From Propionibacteriaceae bacterium (GTDB lineage: Bacteria > Actinomycetota > Actinomycetes > Propionibacteriales > Propionibacteriaceae): a stretch of 6,031 nt of DNA. The stretch is from assembly GCA_021323255.1 (NCBI GenBank), contig JAJTCL010000183.1:1-6031 (forward strand), given 5' to 3'. Each line of letters begins with the position of its first letter. The stretch's first letter is position 1. Under the pieces are notes generated by a model, which was not told the origin of the DNA, ran no database searches, and saw nothing but the letters and a program-made list of their open reading frames with translations. Position numbers and translations under genes: made by a program. This document shows, piece by piece, positions 5,964-6,031 of this stretch.

Positions 5964-6031
5964 TATGTCCGAGTTCGCCCAGCAGCATGGGAAACCAGGT
6001 ACTAAATTGGTCGGCGCCCGGAACGATCTGG
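5953..6031 (-). CDS. Possible C-terminal end of an unidentified upstream gene (cut by window edge)
   Basis: One minus-strand frame is open from the right edge to a TGA at 5953-5955. It gives 25 residues ending WFPMLLGELGHSVY, which reads like the natural C-terminus of a globular protein. The other two minus frames also stay open for a while (one stops within ten codons), so openness alone proves little over so short a stretch. If real, the gene ends 44 bases before the GH13 start and could share its transcript, placing GH13 and DUF6766 in a longer operon. I do not recognise the protein. Confidence 0.4.
   Translation of the reverse strand, partial: QIVPGADQFSTWFPMLLGELGHSVY

Noticed and set aside
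5965..6031. Plus-strand ATG at 5965 opening a frame to the right edge
   Set aside because: No ribosome-binding site precedes it, only 22 codons are visible, and they resemble nothing I recognise. The minus-strand reading is more protein-like.

Overview
The window is GC-rich (low-to-mid 60s % by eye) and reads as chromosomal DNA of a high-GC actinobacterium. A Mycobacteriaceae-like or related host is plausible but not proven. Pointers are strong G/C preference at third codon positions, a DUF6766-type membrane protein, a trehalose-synthase-like GH13 enzyme, a start codon without a Shine-Dalgarno sequence, and GGGTA-type candidate promoters like those used by SigF/SigB general stress sigma factors. 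I see no phage, transposon, CRISPR, rRNA or tRNA sequence.

Layout, left to right. (1) 1-872, minus: N-terminal 290 residues of a phytoene-dehydrogenase-like FAD oxidoreductase, cut by the left edge. (2) 873-993: 121-base gap with a long imperfect inverted repeat just downstream of the next gene. (3) 994-1833, minus: short-chain dehydrogenase of the YghA/YdaD (GSP39) type. (4) 1834-2107: divergent control region, with a good stress-type promoter candidate toward the dehydrogenase and a weaker one almost on top of the next start codon. (5) 2108-3535, plus: PLP-dependent decarboxylase of the Orn/Lys/Arg family. (6) 3536-3570: short convergent gap, with a small hairpin in the end of the decarboxylase gene. 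(7) 3571-4233, minus: four-helix DUF6766-type membrane protein made of two copies of one module. (8) 4250-5908, minus: GH13 trehalose-synthase-like enzyme, 16 bases upstream of the DUF6766 gene and probably co-transcribed with it. (9) 5909-6031: short leader, candidate promoter, and what may be the last 25 codons of another minus-strand gene.

The common theme appears to be stress physiology. The dehydrogenase belongs to a group that includes a SigB-controlled general stress protein in Bacillus. The GH13 enzyme belongs to the trehalose/maltose branch, linked to compatible solutes. Amino-acid decarboxylases give acid resistance or polyamines. Three transcription units each carry a GGGTAA or GGGTAG hexamer at a distance from the start that fits a promoter. 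Whether they form one regulon is an inference; no previously undescribed system is clearly visible.
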